Shown piece by piece: positions 7,854 to 15,550 of a DNA stretch of 64,000 nucleotides (positions are counted from its first letter, which is position 1; every line of letters begins with the position of its first letter). The notes under the pieces are model-generated. The model was not told the DNA's origin. It worked only from the letters and a program-made list of their open reading frames with translations, and searched no databases. Position numbers and translations under genes: made by a program. This DNA comes from Tepidibacillus fermentans. GTDB lineage: Bacteria > Bacillota > Bacilli > Tepidibacillales > Tepidibacillaceae. The stretch is from positions 62,001-126,000 of the forward strand of contig NZ_SMAB01000006.1 in assembly GCF_004342885.1 (NCBI RefSeq), written 5' to 3'.

Positions 7854-8222
7854 TTGAAGATCTTAATCACCCTTTATTTTATTTTGAGTTTTCTACGGTT
7901 AGCGACTAATTTTATGTACTTATTTCTCAATTTTTTCCATACGACTTGGGTAGATATCCATTTTGTTTTCGCAATCGTTGGAATCACGATTTCTTTATTT
8001 ATGATCACGTATACGTCACAATTGAAAGAACATATTCAAGCTTATCGAAAAAAGACGATCATTCTTCTACTATTTGATTCTGTTTTTTTTGTTTTAGGGT
8101 TCATTCTTTATCCGCAATATTTAAAGGAAATCAATCTGTATGCCAACGCGATATTTGGTCACCCACTTACATTTCTTTTAAATCTTGTTTTCCTTTTTTA
8201 TCTTTTGAAGAACAAAAAATAG
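7854..8222 (+). CDS. Small four-helix membrane protein of unknown function
   Basis: About 122 residues with four hydrophobic segments: ILITLYFILSFLRLA, FVFAIVGITISLFMITY, IILLLFDSVFFVLGFIL and FLLNLVFLFYLLKNK. I start it at TTG 7854 because AAAAGGGG lies nine bases upstream; the frame is open further back to 7794 without a ribosome site. It is convergent with the thioredoxin-fold gene and shares a bidirectional terminator with it. I recognise no family motif. Confidence 0.6.
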   Translation: MKILITLYFILSFLRLATNFMYLFLNFFHTTWVDIHFVFAIVGITISLFMITYTSQLKEHIQAYRKKTIILLLFDSVFFVLGFILYPQYLKEINLYANAIFGHPLTFLLNLVFLFYLLKNKK

Positions 8223-8250
8223 CAGGTATGATCAAACCTGCTTTTTTTCT
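8221..8250. terminator. Bidirectional terminator overlapping the end of the thioredoxin-fold gene
   Basis: AGCAGGT/ACCTGCT arms around a 7-base loop, with T runs on both sides (TTTTTTT on plus, ATTTTTTG on minus). It separates the small membrane-protein gene from the convergent selenoprotein gene. Confidence 0.8.
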
Positions 8251-8642
8251 TCGTCTTTTTTAATCTTATCTATTTTTTGATCGTCTTCTGCAAATAGTGC
8301 TGCCCACACGTCCTCGTAATTTTCTTCTTTTTTTACATAATTTTTGATGGTGTAATAAAGGTCGTCAGGTGAGCGCATTCCAAATAGGGTTTGAACTACT
8401 TCTCCATCGACGAAAAGTTTAAAGGATGGTGCAGCAGATACTTGATATTTTTCCACAATATTAGGTGAAAAGTTAACATTACATTTAAACACCGGAAATT
8501 CAGGTAATTGGGGTAAAATTTCTTCGAGAAATCGCTCCGCGATCTCACATTTTCCTCAAAAAGGGGTGGAAAAAAGCACCAATACAAAACCATTCTTTTT
8601 ATCTATTTCTTCCATGATTACTTTTTCATCTGTTTCTTTCAT
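8232..8642 (-). CDS. Thioredoxin-fold selenoprotein candidate (UGA-decoded, U-x-x-C)
   Basis: Read from ATG 8642 (site GGTGAGGG eight bases before), the frame is open for 136 codons except one TGA at 8556-8558, codon 29. It sits in FSTPF-U-GKC, exactly where thioredoxins have the first cysteine of C-x-x-C. Both sides of the UGA belong to one thioredoxin fold in one frame: KNGFVLVLFSTPF before; EIAERFLEEILPQLPEFPVF and the cis-Pro strand VSAAPSFKLFVDGEVV after. A conventional gene caller keeps only 8232-8492. A SECIS-like hairpin follows the UGA at suitable spacing. A highly acidic/lysine-rich C-terminal tail (about 35 residues) follows the domain. Likely a cytoplasmic thiol/selenol oxidoreductase. 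The alternative, a nonsense mutation, seems unlikely because it would have to hit exactly this codon. Confidence 0.85.
8528..8558 (-). promoter_or_regulatory. Bacterial SECIS-like element of the thioredoxin-fold gene
   Basis: After the UGA (8556-8558) come nine bases, then GAGATCGC-GGA-GCGATTTC, an 8-bp stem with one G-U pair and a 3-base loop starting with G. The loop begins 17 bases after the UGA. This fits the bacterial SECIS rule of a hairpin just downstream of UGA with an apical loop about 16-37 bases away and G in its first two positions. Confidence 0.75.
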
Positions 8643-8834
8643 CGATTTCCCTCACCTTCAAAAAATTTTACGATGATATCATACCTAAGGTATGCTAAAA
8701 AAGCAATCTTTACTCATTAGAAAAGTTATGGGTCGTGAAAACGAATTGAACAAATTTTTGAATAGCTCTTTTACTTTAAACTGAATTTGGTTAATATAGA
8801 AATTGGAATCATTGAAAAATAAAGGAGAATTTTT

Positions 8835-9074
8835 ATGAATATCGTTATACCAATTATTACTTTTGTTGTTGGAGCAGTGGCAGGTTTCGCAATTGGGATA
8901 TTTTATTTGAGAAAGCAATTCTCCAATATGGCAATGGATCAAAAACAAATTCAACAAATGGCTAGGCAAATGGGTATGAATTTGAATCAAAAACAATTGA
9001 ATCAGATGAGTCGGATGATGAATAATATGAACAATAAGAAGAAAAAAATAATAGAAAGTAGATACGGAAAGTGA
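8835..9074 (+). CDS. YneF-family (UPF0154) small membrane protein
   Basis: 79 residues. One N-terminal transmembrane helix (IPIITFVVGAVAGFAIGIFY) is followed by a basic, Gln/Met-rich cytoplasmic tail. That tail contains QIQQMARQMGMNLNQKQLNQ, matching the UPF0154/YneF signature (ARxMGxxPSxxKIxQ) with changes in the middle. The start ATG has AAAGGAG upstream and a strong terminator follows at once. Function unknown in the family; widespread in Firmicutes. Confidence 0.8.
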   Translation: MNIVIPIITFVVGAVAGFAIGIFYLRKQFSNMAMDQKQIQQMARQMGMNLNQKQLNQMSRMMNNMNNKKKKIIESRYGK

Positions 9075-9100
9075 GGGTGAATATGGCCCTCACTTTTTTT
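9070..9100 (+). terminator. Terminator of the YneF-family gene
   Basis: AGTGAGGG/CCCTCACT perfect arms with a 9-base loop, followed by seven T residues. Confidence 0.9.
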
Positions 9101-9352
9101 ATTCCACTACACGGACAACGGAGCGTGTTGAAATATACAAACTTATTGATATTCTGGTTAAAGTGTTTGTCAAAAATTTTTGAATAGGTGGAATATAACG
9201 AGATAATGAAAGCAATTTTATGATATTTAAAAATATTTAATATAGTTGAACGAAAATAGAACGTGTAAGTTTTCATTGAATCATGTAGTATGAGACTTAA
9301 AAATATTCAGACATTAATGCTTTAAAGAGAAAATGAAAGGGGAGTCGTTTTG

Positions 9353-10531
9353 ATGAAGAGGTGGATGGTTTTCCTTGCTATTCTTGCAATGGTTGCTAGT
9401 ATCATCACGGGATGTGGAAGTAAACAGACATCAGGAAACAGTGCAAGTGAGGCAAAAACGATTAAAATTGGTATTGATTTAGAATTGTCTGGTGGAGTGG
9501 CCGCATTTGGTTCTTCTGCTTTAGACGGTGCTAAATTGGCTGTAAAAGAAATCAATGCAAAGGGTGGGGTATTAGGAAAACAACTTGAATTAGCGATTGC
9601 AGACAACGCTTCCAAAGCGGAAGAATCAACACGTGCCATCCAAAAATTAATCTCTGATGACAAAGTCGTTGCAGTGATTGGTGCAGCAACATCTGGAAAC
9701 ACCTTGGCTGCTTCTACAGTAGCGATGGAAAAGAAAATTCCTCTCATTACTCCTTCAGGAACAGCGACAAAGGTAACGGTCGATGAAAGAACAGGAAAAG
9801 TAAAAGACTATATTTTCCGTACATGTTTTATCGATCCATTCCAAGGTACGGTAATGGGGAACTTTGCTGCGAAAGATTTAAAAGCCAAGACTGCAGCGAT
9901 CTATATCGATTCTTCAAGCGATTATTCAAAAGGACTTGCTAAATCTTTTGAGGAACAATTCACGAAAAATGGAGGACAAATTGTAACCAAAGAATCATAC
10001 CAACAAAAAGATACAGATTTTAAAGCGGTATTAACACGAATTAAAGATAAAAACCCAGATGTTATTTATGTTCCTGGATATTATGAAGAAGTAGGTAAGA
10101 TTATTAAGCAGGGTAGAGAAATGGGAATTACCGTACCGTTTTTAGGTGGTGACGGTTGGGATGCACCTCAAATGTTTGAGATTGCAGGAAACGAAGCATT
10201 AAACAATACTTTCTTCTCCAATCATTATTCTTCAGAAGATACTTCTCCTGAAGTACAAAAGTTCGTCGAAAACTTTAAGAAAGAATACAACAAAGTACCA
10301 GATGGTTTTGCTGTTTTAGGTTATGATAGTGTTCAGTTAATTGCTGAAGCGATTAAGAATGCCGGAAGCGCTGAACCCACAAAGATTAAGGATGCTTTAG
10401 CTCAAATTAAAAACTTTAAAACAGTATCTGGAACAATATCCTATAATGAAACCCATGATCCCATCAAATCAGCGGTTATTATCGAATATAAAGATGGTAA
10501 ACAATCGTTCAAGACAAAAGTTAATCCTTAA
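9353..10531 (+). CDS. Branched-chain amino acid ABC transporter substrate-binding lipoprotein
   Basis: LivJ/LivK-type periplasmic-binding-fold protein of about 392 residues, anchored by a lipobox (MVASIITGC). The family pattern is clear: IKIGIDLELSGGVAAFGSSA, KGGVLGKQLEL, the VVAVIGAATSGNTLAAS ligand-binding stretch, and the SAVIIEYKDGK C-terminus. The ATG at 9353 is chosen because AAAGGGGAG lies eight bases before; an in-frame TTG precedes it directly. First gene of a five-gene importer. A perfect hairpin lies between this gene and the permease genes, which would favour excess binding protein. Ligand may be Leu/Ile/Val or another amino acid. Confidence 0.92.
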   Translation: MKRWMVFLAILAMVASIITGCGSKQTSGNSASEAKTIKIGIDLELSGGVAAFGSSALDGAKLAVKEINAKGGVLGKQLELAIADNASKAEESTRAIQKLISDDKVVAVIGAATSGNTLAASTVAMEKKIPLITPSGTATKVTVDERTGKVKDYIFRTCFIDPFQGTVMGNFAAKDLKAKTAAIYIDSSSDYSKGLAKSFEEQFTKNGGQIVTKESYQQKDTDFKAVLTRIKDKNPDVIYVPGYYEEVGKIIKQGREMGITVPFLGGDGWDAPQMFEIAGNEALNNTFFSNHYSSEDTSPEVQKFVENFKKEYNKVPDGFAVLGYDSVQLIAEAIKNAGSAEPTKIKDALAQIKNFKTVSGTISYNETHDPIKSAVIIEYKDGKQSFKTKVNP

Positions 10532-10538
10532 ATCGGAG

Positions 10539-10566
10539 GTCAGAATTCGGAAGTCAGAAGTCAGAA
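10539..10566 (+). repeat. GTCAGAA heptamer repeats
   Basis: Three copies of GTCAGAA at 10539, 10553 and 10560 (spacings 14 and 7) between the binding-protein gene and the permease gene. They read like a fragment of a short tandem/REP-like intergenic repeat. Confidence 0.6.
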
Positions 10567-10569
10567 TAG

Positions 10570-10594
10570 GGGAAATTGGTGAAACCAATTTCCC
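10570..10594 (+). terminator. Intercistronic hairpin/attenuator
   Basis: GGGAAATTGGT-GAA-ACCAATTTCCC is a perfect 11-bp stem followed by TCTTTAT. It probably stabilises or partially terminates the binding-protein message. Confidence 0.7.
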
Positions 10595-10639
10595 TCTTTA
10601 TGCATTTTATTCTATCTACTTCAATGTGAGGTGCTATCA

Positions 10640-11542
10640 ATGGAATATATCACCCAGCAACTGATCAATGGCATTTCAGTAGGAAGTATTTATGCTCTCA
10701 TTGCTTTAGGATATACGATGGTTTATGGAATTATTAAATTAATTAATTTTGCTCATGGTGATATTTTTATGGTTGGAGCATTTGTTGGATTAGTGTCGGC
10801 AAAAATGTTTCAAGTTCAAGGATTTGATCCGATATGGGTTTTTATTTTTTCCATCCTCTTATCGATGATCGTAAGTGCAATTTTGGGCGTAATCATTGAA
10901 AGAATTGCATACAAGCCTTTACGGAATGCATCAAGAATTTCTATTCTCATCACCGCGATTGGTGTCTCTTTCCTTCTTGAAAATGGGGGAATTTTCTTCA
11001 TTGGACCTCAAGCACAGGGGTTTCCGGAAATTATTCCCAAAAAACAATATCATCTATTTGGATCCATTCAATTGGATTCTAATCAGATTATGATTTTAGG
11101 AGTAACCTTTTTGCTCATGGTACTCTTACAACTCATTGTTCATAAAACGAAAATTGGAAAAGCGATGCGGGCTGTTTCTTTTGATATGGAAGCCGCTCAC
11201 TTAATGGGTATTAATGTAAATACGACGATCTCAGCAACATTTGCTATTGGGTCTGCTCTTGCAGCTGCAGCAGGAGTTATCTATGGAATGACTTACAATT
11301 CTTTTGATCCATTGATGGGGATTATCCCAGGGCTAAAGGCGTTTGTTGCAGCAGTATTAGGTGGAATTGGGATCATTCCAGGGGCCTTTATAGGGGGATT
11401 ATTTCTTGGAATAATTGAGACGACTGTATCCTCTATTGGTTATTCGCTTTGGCGTGATGGTGTTGCATTTGCGATTCTTATTCTCATTCTCATCTTTAAA
11501 CCTTCTGGTCTATTTGGCAAGAATGTACGAGAGAAAGTGTAG
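10640..11542 (+). CDS. livH: Branched-chain amino acid ABC transporter permease (LivH type)
   Basis: About 300-residue membrane permease with roughly eight helices. LivH-typical stretches: GISVGSIYALIALGYTMVYG at the N-terminus, INFAHGDIFMVGAF, and the EAA-like loop KTKIGKAMRAVSFDMEAAHL. The ATG at 10640 follows GAGGTG at the right spacing; the GTG at 10631 overlaps that site. It is directly followed by livM. Confidence 0.93.
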   Translation: MEYITQQLINGISVGSIYALIALGYTMVYGIIKLINFAHGDIFMVGAFVGLVSAKMFQVQGFDPIWVFIFSILLSMIVSAILGVIIERIAYKPLRNASRISILITAIGVSFLLENGGIFFIGPQAQGFPEIIPKKQYHLFGSIQLDSNQIMILGVTFLLMVLLQLIVHKTKIGKAMRAVSFDMEAAHLMGINVNTTISATFAIGSALAAAAGVIYGMTYNSFDPLMGIIPGLKAFVAAVLGGIGIIPGAFIGGLFLGIIETTVSSIGYSLWRDGVAFAILILILIFKPSGLFGKNVREKV

Positions 11543-11551
11543 GTGATAATG

Positions 11552-12502
11552 ATGAGAAAAAATAAAAACTTTATTATAGGTGTCCTTATAAGTTTATTTA
11601 TTTATTTGGTTATTCAAGTCCTTATCTCCATGGGAATATTGAGTGATTTTTGGATTTCAACGATTATTTTAATTTCGATTAACATTATTCTGGGCGTATC
11701 GTTAAATCTTATCAATGGATTTACTGGGCAATTTTCGATTGGACATGCTGGATTTATGTCAATTGGTGCCTATCTATCAGCCATCATGACGCTTGATTTT
11801 AATCTACCTTTTCCCTTAGCTCTTCTTGTTGGTGGGATTGCTGCCACAATGGCTGGTTTCCTGATTGGTGTCCCATCATTACGTTTAAAGGGAGATTATC
11901 TCGCAATCGCCACTTTAGGGTTTGGTGAGATTATTCGAATTATCTGGCTAAATACCGAATATGTGGGTGGAGCTTCTGGATTAAGTGGAATTCCTGCTCT
12001 AACGAATTGGACATGGGTGTTTATCTGGATGATGATCACAATTCTTGTGGTAAATAATTTTGTCAATTCGACCCATGGACGTGCGTGTATATCGATACGT
12101 GAAAATGAAATAGCGGCTGAAGCAATGGGGATTCATACGACCAAATATAAGGTAATTGCATTTATGATCGGTTCTTTCTTTGCTGGAATTGCTGGGGGGT
12201 TATCTGCTCATATGTTTTATATCATTAACCCCAACAGTTTTAACTTTATGAAATCTTTTGAAATTTTAGTTATAGTGGTTTTAGGAGGGTTAGGTAGCAC
12301 ATCGGGTTCCATTATTGGTGCTATTGTCCTTACGATGATTTTTACCCTTCTGCAAGATTATCCTGAAATTCGAATGATCATCTACTCTCTTCTATTAATA
12401 CTCATGATGATCTTTCGACCAAAAGGTTTAATGGGCACTCGTGAATTTTCTTTTCAGTTAAAGAAGAGGGGAGAACAATATGGCAAACACACTTCTGCTT
12501 GA
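11552..12502 (+). CDS. livM: Branched-chain amino acid ABC transporter permease (LivM type)
   Basis: Second permease subunit, about 316 residues. Motifs: NLINGFTGQFSIGHAGFMSI near residue 50, RLKGDYLAIATLGFGEIIR, the EAA loop GRACISIRENEIAAEAMG, and the VLGGLGSTSGSIIGA helix pair. Start ATG 11552 (or 11549) is set by AGGTG upstream; GTG 11543 is also in frame. The 3' end overlaps livG by 23 bases, which suggests translational coupling. Confidence 0.92.
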   Translation: MRKNKNFIIGVLISLFIYLVIQVLISMGILSDFWISTIILISINIILGVSLNLINGFTGQFSIGHAGFMSIGAYLSAIMTLDFNLPFPLALLVGGIAATMAGFLIGVPSLRLKGDYLAIATLGFGEIIRIIWLNTEYVGGASGLSGIPALTNWTWVFIWMMITILVVNNFVNSTHGRACISIRENEIAAEAMGIHTTKYKVIAFMIGSFFAGIAGGLSAHMFYIINPNSFNFMKSFEILVIVVLGGLGSTSGSIIGAIVLTMIFTLLQDYPEIRMIIYSLLLILMMIFRPKGLMGTREFSFQLKKRGEQYGKHTSA

Positions 12503-13253
12503 TGTGAAACAAGTGAGTCGCTCGTTTGGTGGACTAAAGGCAGTATCCGATGTATCCATACAAATCTATCAAGGTGAATTAATTGGATTAATCGGGCCAA
12601 ATGGAGCAGGAAAAACAACACTTTTCAATTTACTTACAGGAGTCTACGAACCTTCAGAAGGTCAAATTCTCTTTAAACAAGAATCAATTGGCGGCCTAAA
12701 ACCATATAAGATCACGCAAAAAGGTGCAGCGCGGACTTTCCAAAATATTCGTTTATTTGGCAATCTTTCTGTTTTGGATAATGTGAAAATTGCTTACCAT
12801 CAACGTTCAAAACATTCAATTTTCGCATCTATTTTTCGTTTACCTTCCCATTTTAAAGGAGAACAAGAAATGACCGAACAAGGAATGGAACTATTAAAGA
12901 TTTTTCGACTGGATCACAAAAAAGACGAATTGGCAAAGAATCTTCCATATGGTGAACAACGTCGTTTAGAGATTGCTAGAGCATTGGCCACTCGTCCGAA
13001 ACTACTTCTGCTTGATGAACCAGCCGCGGGAATGAATCCCCAAGAAACACAAGAATTAATGCAATTAATTCGGTGGATTCGGAAGGAATTCGATTTAACC
13101 ATTTTATTAATTGAACATGATATGTCTTTAGTCATGAACGTGTGTGATCGAATTTATGTACTGGATCAAGGTCAACTCATTGCCCAAGGAACACCTGCTG
13201 AGATTCAATTAAATCCGAGAGTGATTGAAGCTTATTTGGGACAGGAGGTGTAA
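12480..13253 (+). CDS. livG: Branched-chain amino acid ABC transporter ATPase (LivG type)
   Basis: 257-residue ATPase. Walker A is GLIGPNGAGKTT, the LivG-specific insert AARTFQNIRLFGNLSVLDNV follows, and the signature is LPYGEQRRLEIARAL (Tyr-Gly in place of Ser-Gly, normal for LivG). Walker B is LLLLDEPAAGMNP and the H-loop IEHDMSLVM. The start overlaps the end of livM and has a GGGGAGA site. Confidence 0.95.
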   Translation: MANTLLLDVKQVSRSFGGLKAVSDVSIQIYQGELIGLIGPNGAGKTTLFNLLTGVYEPSEGQILFKQESIGGLKPYKITQKGAARTFQNIRLFGNLSVLDNVKIAYHQRSKHSIFASIFRLPSHFKGEQEMTEQGMELLKIFRLDHKKDELAKNLPYGEQRRLEIARALATRPKLLLLDEPAAGMNPQETQELMQLIRWIRKEFDLTILLIEHDMSLVMNVCDRIYVLDQGQLIAQGTPAEIQLNPRVIEAYLGQEV

Positions 13254-13256
13254 ACC

Positions 13257-13958
13257 ATGTTAAAGGTAGAGAATGTAAACGTTTATTATGGTGCCATTCA
13301 TGCATTAAAAGATGTTAGCATTCAGGTAAATGAGGGAGAGATTGTTACACTGATCGGAGCAAATGGTGCGGGGAAAACGACATTATTAAAAACTTTATCA
13401 GGCCTATTAACTCCGAAAACAGGTACAATTACTTTTTTAGGTAAAGATATAACTGGAATTCATGCTCCTGAAATCGTAAAATCTGGATTGATACATTGTC
13501 CAGAAGGGAGAAGGGTATTTGCGAATCTATCTGTTGAGGAAAATCTCGAACTTGGAGCATATTTGCGTAAGGATCGGGAAGTAAAGGAAGATATGGAACA
13601 AATCTATTCCCGATTCCCAAGATTACGTGAACGAAAAAGACAACAAGCAGGAACTTTATCTGGCGGAGAACAGCAAATGTTAGCAATTGGTAGAGCATTA
13701 ATGGGAAGACCTAAGTTACTTCTTCTCGATGAGCCATCGATGGGATTAGCCCCAATTCTTGTTCAAGAGATTTTCAACATTATTCAAGAGATTAATCAAT
13801 CAGGTACAACGGTTTTATTAGTCGAACAAAATGCGAATCAAGCTTTGAAAATTGCTAATCGAGCTTACGTGTTGGAAACAGGCAAGATCGTTCTATCAGG
13901 AGCTGCTAATGTTTTGAGAGCTTCAGAAGATGTGAAAAAGGCCTACTTAGGCGCTTAG
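13257..13958 (+). CDS. livF: Branched-chain amino acid ABC transporter ATPase (LivF type)
   Basis: 233-residue ATPase partner of LivG. Walker A LIGANGAGKTT, LivF motif CPEGRRVFANLSVEENL, signature LSGGEQQMLAIGRALMG, Walker B LLLLDEPSMGLAP, and VEQNANQAL after the switch. It begins three bases after livG with GGAGGTG, and closes the transporter operon. Confidence 0.95.
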   Translation: MLKVENVNVYYGAIHALKDVSIQVNEGEIVTLIGANGAGKTTLLKTLSGLLTPKTGTITFLGKDITGIHAPEIVKSGLIHCPEGRRVFANLSVEENLELGAYLRKDREVKEDMEQIYSRFPRLRERKRQQAGTLSGGEQQMLAIGRALMGRPKLLLLDEPSMGLAPILVQEIFNIIQEINQSGTTVLLVEQNANQALKIANRAYVLETGKIVLSGAANVLRASEDVKKAYLGA

Positions 13959-13971
13959 GGTTGAATGAGGA

Positions 13972-14003
13972 TGACCTCCCATTTATAGGAGTCTTTTCTT
14001 TCG
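13972..14003 (+). terminator. Possible weak terminator after the liv operon
   Basis: GAC-CTCC / GGAG-TC imperfect stem with a following TTTTCTTTC tract 14 bases after livF. Confidence 0.4.
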
Positions 14004-14110
14004 CTTGCATAAAATATTGTTCAAAATTTTTCGGTTGTTGTAAGAAAGAAAAAGAGAACTTGATTTTCTGAAATAATTATAAGATAATTATTTGGTAAAA
14101 TAAAATTCTT

Positions 14111-14147
14111 CGTTGTTTGGGGGAAAACCAACGTAAAAAATACCACC
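14111..14147 (+). promoter_or_regulatory. preQ1-I riboswitch aptamer
   Basis: P1 is CGTTG/CAACG. The base directly after the 5' strand is U, and a C directly precedes the 3' strand, the position that pairs with preQ1 in the B. subtilis aptamer. An A-rich tail TAAAAAATA then leads to ACCACC. Loop UGG can pair with CCA of the tail to form the H-type pseudoknot. The genes downstream are a queuosine-precursor transporter and QueF, as expected. Compact size (about 36 bases) fits class I. Confidence 0.82.
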
Positions 14148-14176
14148 AGTATTTAGCCCTGGTGAGGGCTTTTTTA
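14144..14176 (+). terminator. Antiterminator/terminator switch of the preQ1 leader
   Basis: CACCAG (14144-14149) can pair with CTGGTG (14159-14164), whereas AGCCC (14155-14159) pairs with GGGCT (14166-14170) followed by a T run. The two structures share bases and the first uses the aptamer's 3' pseudoknot strand, so ligand binding should favour termination. Confidence 0.8.
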
Positions 14177-14232
14177 ATTTGTTTTAGTTTTCCTTTAAAC
14201 AACAAGAAAAATATAGGAAGGAGAACTAAACA

Positions 14233-14802
14233 GTGAGTATTGTATTGTACATTGCGGGAATTATTCTAGCTAATGTTGTTACTGCGCAATTTGCGCCCAT
14301 GCATTTTGGCCCATTTATAGTTCCTATGGGGACATTTTTGATTGGGTTAACCTTTATGCTTCGTGACCGAGTTCAATTTATTTATGGGAGGAAAAAGACT
14401 TATCTTATTATTCTTCTTGCACTTATATTATCCGCGATCACTTCTAGATTTTTAGGGGATACATTATGGATTGTGATTGCATCCGCAATTTCCTTTTTAA
14501 TTTCTGAATCTACGGATACTGAAATTTACACAAGACTAAAAGTAGCAATAGAATATAAAGTATTCTGGTCGGGAATTGTCGGTGGACTTTTGGACAGTAG
14601 TATTTTTGTAATTATTGGGCTATCTCCATTGACAACAGGGATATTACCTTGGAATTTCATTCCTATGGCAATTTTAGGACAAATTTTATTTAAATCTTTA
14701 ATGCAAATGCTAGGTCTTCTCGTTTTAAAAACCATTCTTCGAAAAAATAACTTTGAAAACATACTGGGGAAGAAAGAAGGGGAATTCTATGGCAAAAGTT
14801 GA
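14233..14802 (+). CDS. VUT/YhhQ-family queuosine precursor transporter
   Basis: 189-residue membrane protein of the VUT family (DUF165/YhhQ), with about five or six helices. Recognisable stretches are IILANVVTAQFAPMHFGPFI, GTFLIGLTFMLRDRVQ and a SESTDTEIYTRLK loop. Family members import preQ0/preQ1 or queuine-type 7-deazapurines. The start GTG has GGAAGGAG nine bases upstream. It is preceded by a preQ1 riboswitch and overlaps queF by 14 bases. Confidence 0.85.
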   Translation: MSIVLYIAGIILANVVTAQFAPMHFGPFIVPMGTFLIGLTFMLRDRVQFIYGRKKTYLIILLALILSAITSRFLGDTLWIVIASAISFLISESTDTEIYTRLKVAIEYKVFWSGIVGGLLDSSIFVIIGLSPLTTGILPWNFIPMAILGQILFKSLMQMLGLLVLKTILRKNNFENILGKKEGEFYGKS

Positions 14803-15220
14803 AGTTAATCATGAAAAGTACAAAAATATTCGTTTTGATATTGAAGATGAAAGTGTAATCTTAGTTGATATATTAGAAACCATTCCTTATGAATATGTTG
14901 GTAAAGATATTGAAGTAACGATACCAACTACTGAATTTACTTCTGTTTGCCCTTGGTCTGGCTTACCTGATTTTGCAGATATCAAAATCACCTATATACC
15001 TAATGAAAAACTGATTGAGATGAAATCCCTAAAGTATTATTTAACATCTTATCGAAATGTAGGAATCTACCAAGAGCATGCTACGAATCGGATTTTAGAA
15101 GATTTGGTTCGGTTATGTGATCCAAAATGGATGAAGGTTGAAGCGGTATGGAATGCACGGGGTGGCTTAGGAACTGTTGTTATCGCAGAATATCCAAGAA
15201 AGGAAGTACAGAATTCATAA
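14789..15220 (+). CDS. queF: NADPH-dependent 7-cyano-7-deazaguanine reductase
   Basis: 143-residue QueF that reduces preQ0 to preQ1 in queuosine synthesis. The active-site motif EFTSVCPWSGLPDFADI supplies catalytic Cys54 and Asp61. Further family segments are ESKSLKYYL-like (MKSLKYYLTSYRNVGIYQEH) and WNARGGLGT at the C-terminus. The motif has PWSGLPDF rather than the PxTGQPDF of B. subtilis QueF, a variant seen in other QueF-fold enzymes. ATG 14789 is set by AAGGGG; the frame is open upstream to a TTG at 14753. Cotranscribed with the transporter. Confidence 0.9.
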   Translation: MAKVEVNHEKYKNIRFDIEDESVILVDILETIPYEYVGKDIEVTIPTTEFTSVCPWSGLPDFADIKITYIPNEKLIEMKSLKYYLTSYRNVGIYQEHATNRILEDLVRLCDPKWMKVEAVWNARGGLGTVVIAEYPRKEVQNS

Positions 15221-15271
15221 CGAAGAAGAGTAGAAAAGAGGATAGTACTCAATTAGGTTAGATTGTAGTAA

Positions 15272-15308
15272 GGCGGTGCCCCACAGCTTAAGTGGAAATG
15301 GCACCGCC
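15272..15308. terminator. Long palindrome between convergent queF and moaD-like gene
   Basis: GGCGGTGCC/GGCACCGCC perfect 9-bp outer arms, inner CCAC/GTGG pair. No U-tract follows on either strand, so it is either a hairpin that stops transcription poorly or an mRNA 3'-end stabiliser. Confidence 0.5.
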
Positions 15309-15331
15309 AAATTTGTTATGTCTAATTTTTC

Positions 15332-15550
15332 TTACCCTCCAGAAATAGGGACAAGGAGCTGGATTTGATCTTGATCTTGTAGTATTTCATCTCCTCTAGA
15401 AATCCTACCATTGAGGATCACTAATGCATCAACATCCCATTTAACTCCTAAACCTTCTAGCCAATTGATTACTGTTATAGATTGTTCTAATCGATATTTT
15501 CCATTTAAATGTTGTAAATAAGGGAGATTAGCGATGATGTGAACGACCAT
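15332..15550 (-). CDS. MoaD/ThiS-like ubiquitin-fold protein
   Basis: 72-residue beta-grasp protein ending in the diagnostic Gly-Gly (LVPISGG). That terminus is thiocarboxylated in MoaD, the small subunit of molybdopterin synthase. The body VDALVILNGRISRGDEILQD matches the family, with its conserved Asn-Gly turn. Start ATG with GGAAGGGT overlaps the end of the aldehyde ferredoxin oxidoreductase gene by 23 bases, so they are cotranscribed. It probably supplies sulfur for the tungsto/molybdopterin of that enzyme. Confidence 0.85.
   Translation of the reverse strand: MVVHIIANLPYLQHLNGKYRLEQSITVINWLEGLGVKWDVDALVILNGRISRGDEILQDQDQIQLLVPISGG

Noticed and set aside
8396-8593. 65-codon minus-strand open frame overlapping the thioredoxin-fold gene in another frame
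   Set aside because: No ribosome site or recognisable fold; the UGA-containing frame explains the sequence with thioredoxin motifs on both sides.
8232-8642. Frameshifted or decayed pseudogene as explanation of the interrupted thioredoxin
   Set aside because: There is no frame change: both halves are in one frame, the only interruption is a UGA at a cysteine codon, and a SECIS-like hairpin follows.
9101-9340. Riboswitch or CodY box before the branched-chain transporter
   Set aside because: Only AT-rich sequence; no convincing aptamer, terminator or 15-base CodY match.
9322-9747. 141-codon open frame antisense to the binding-protein gene
   Set aside because: Shadow of a well-conserved gene; no ribosome site and low-complexity composition.
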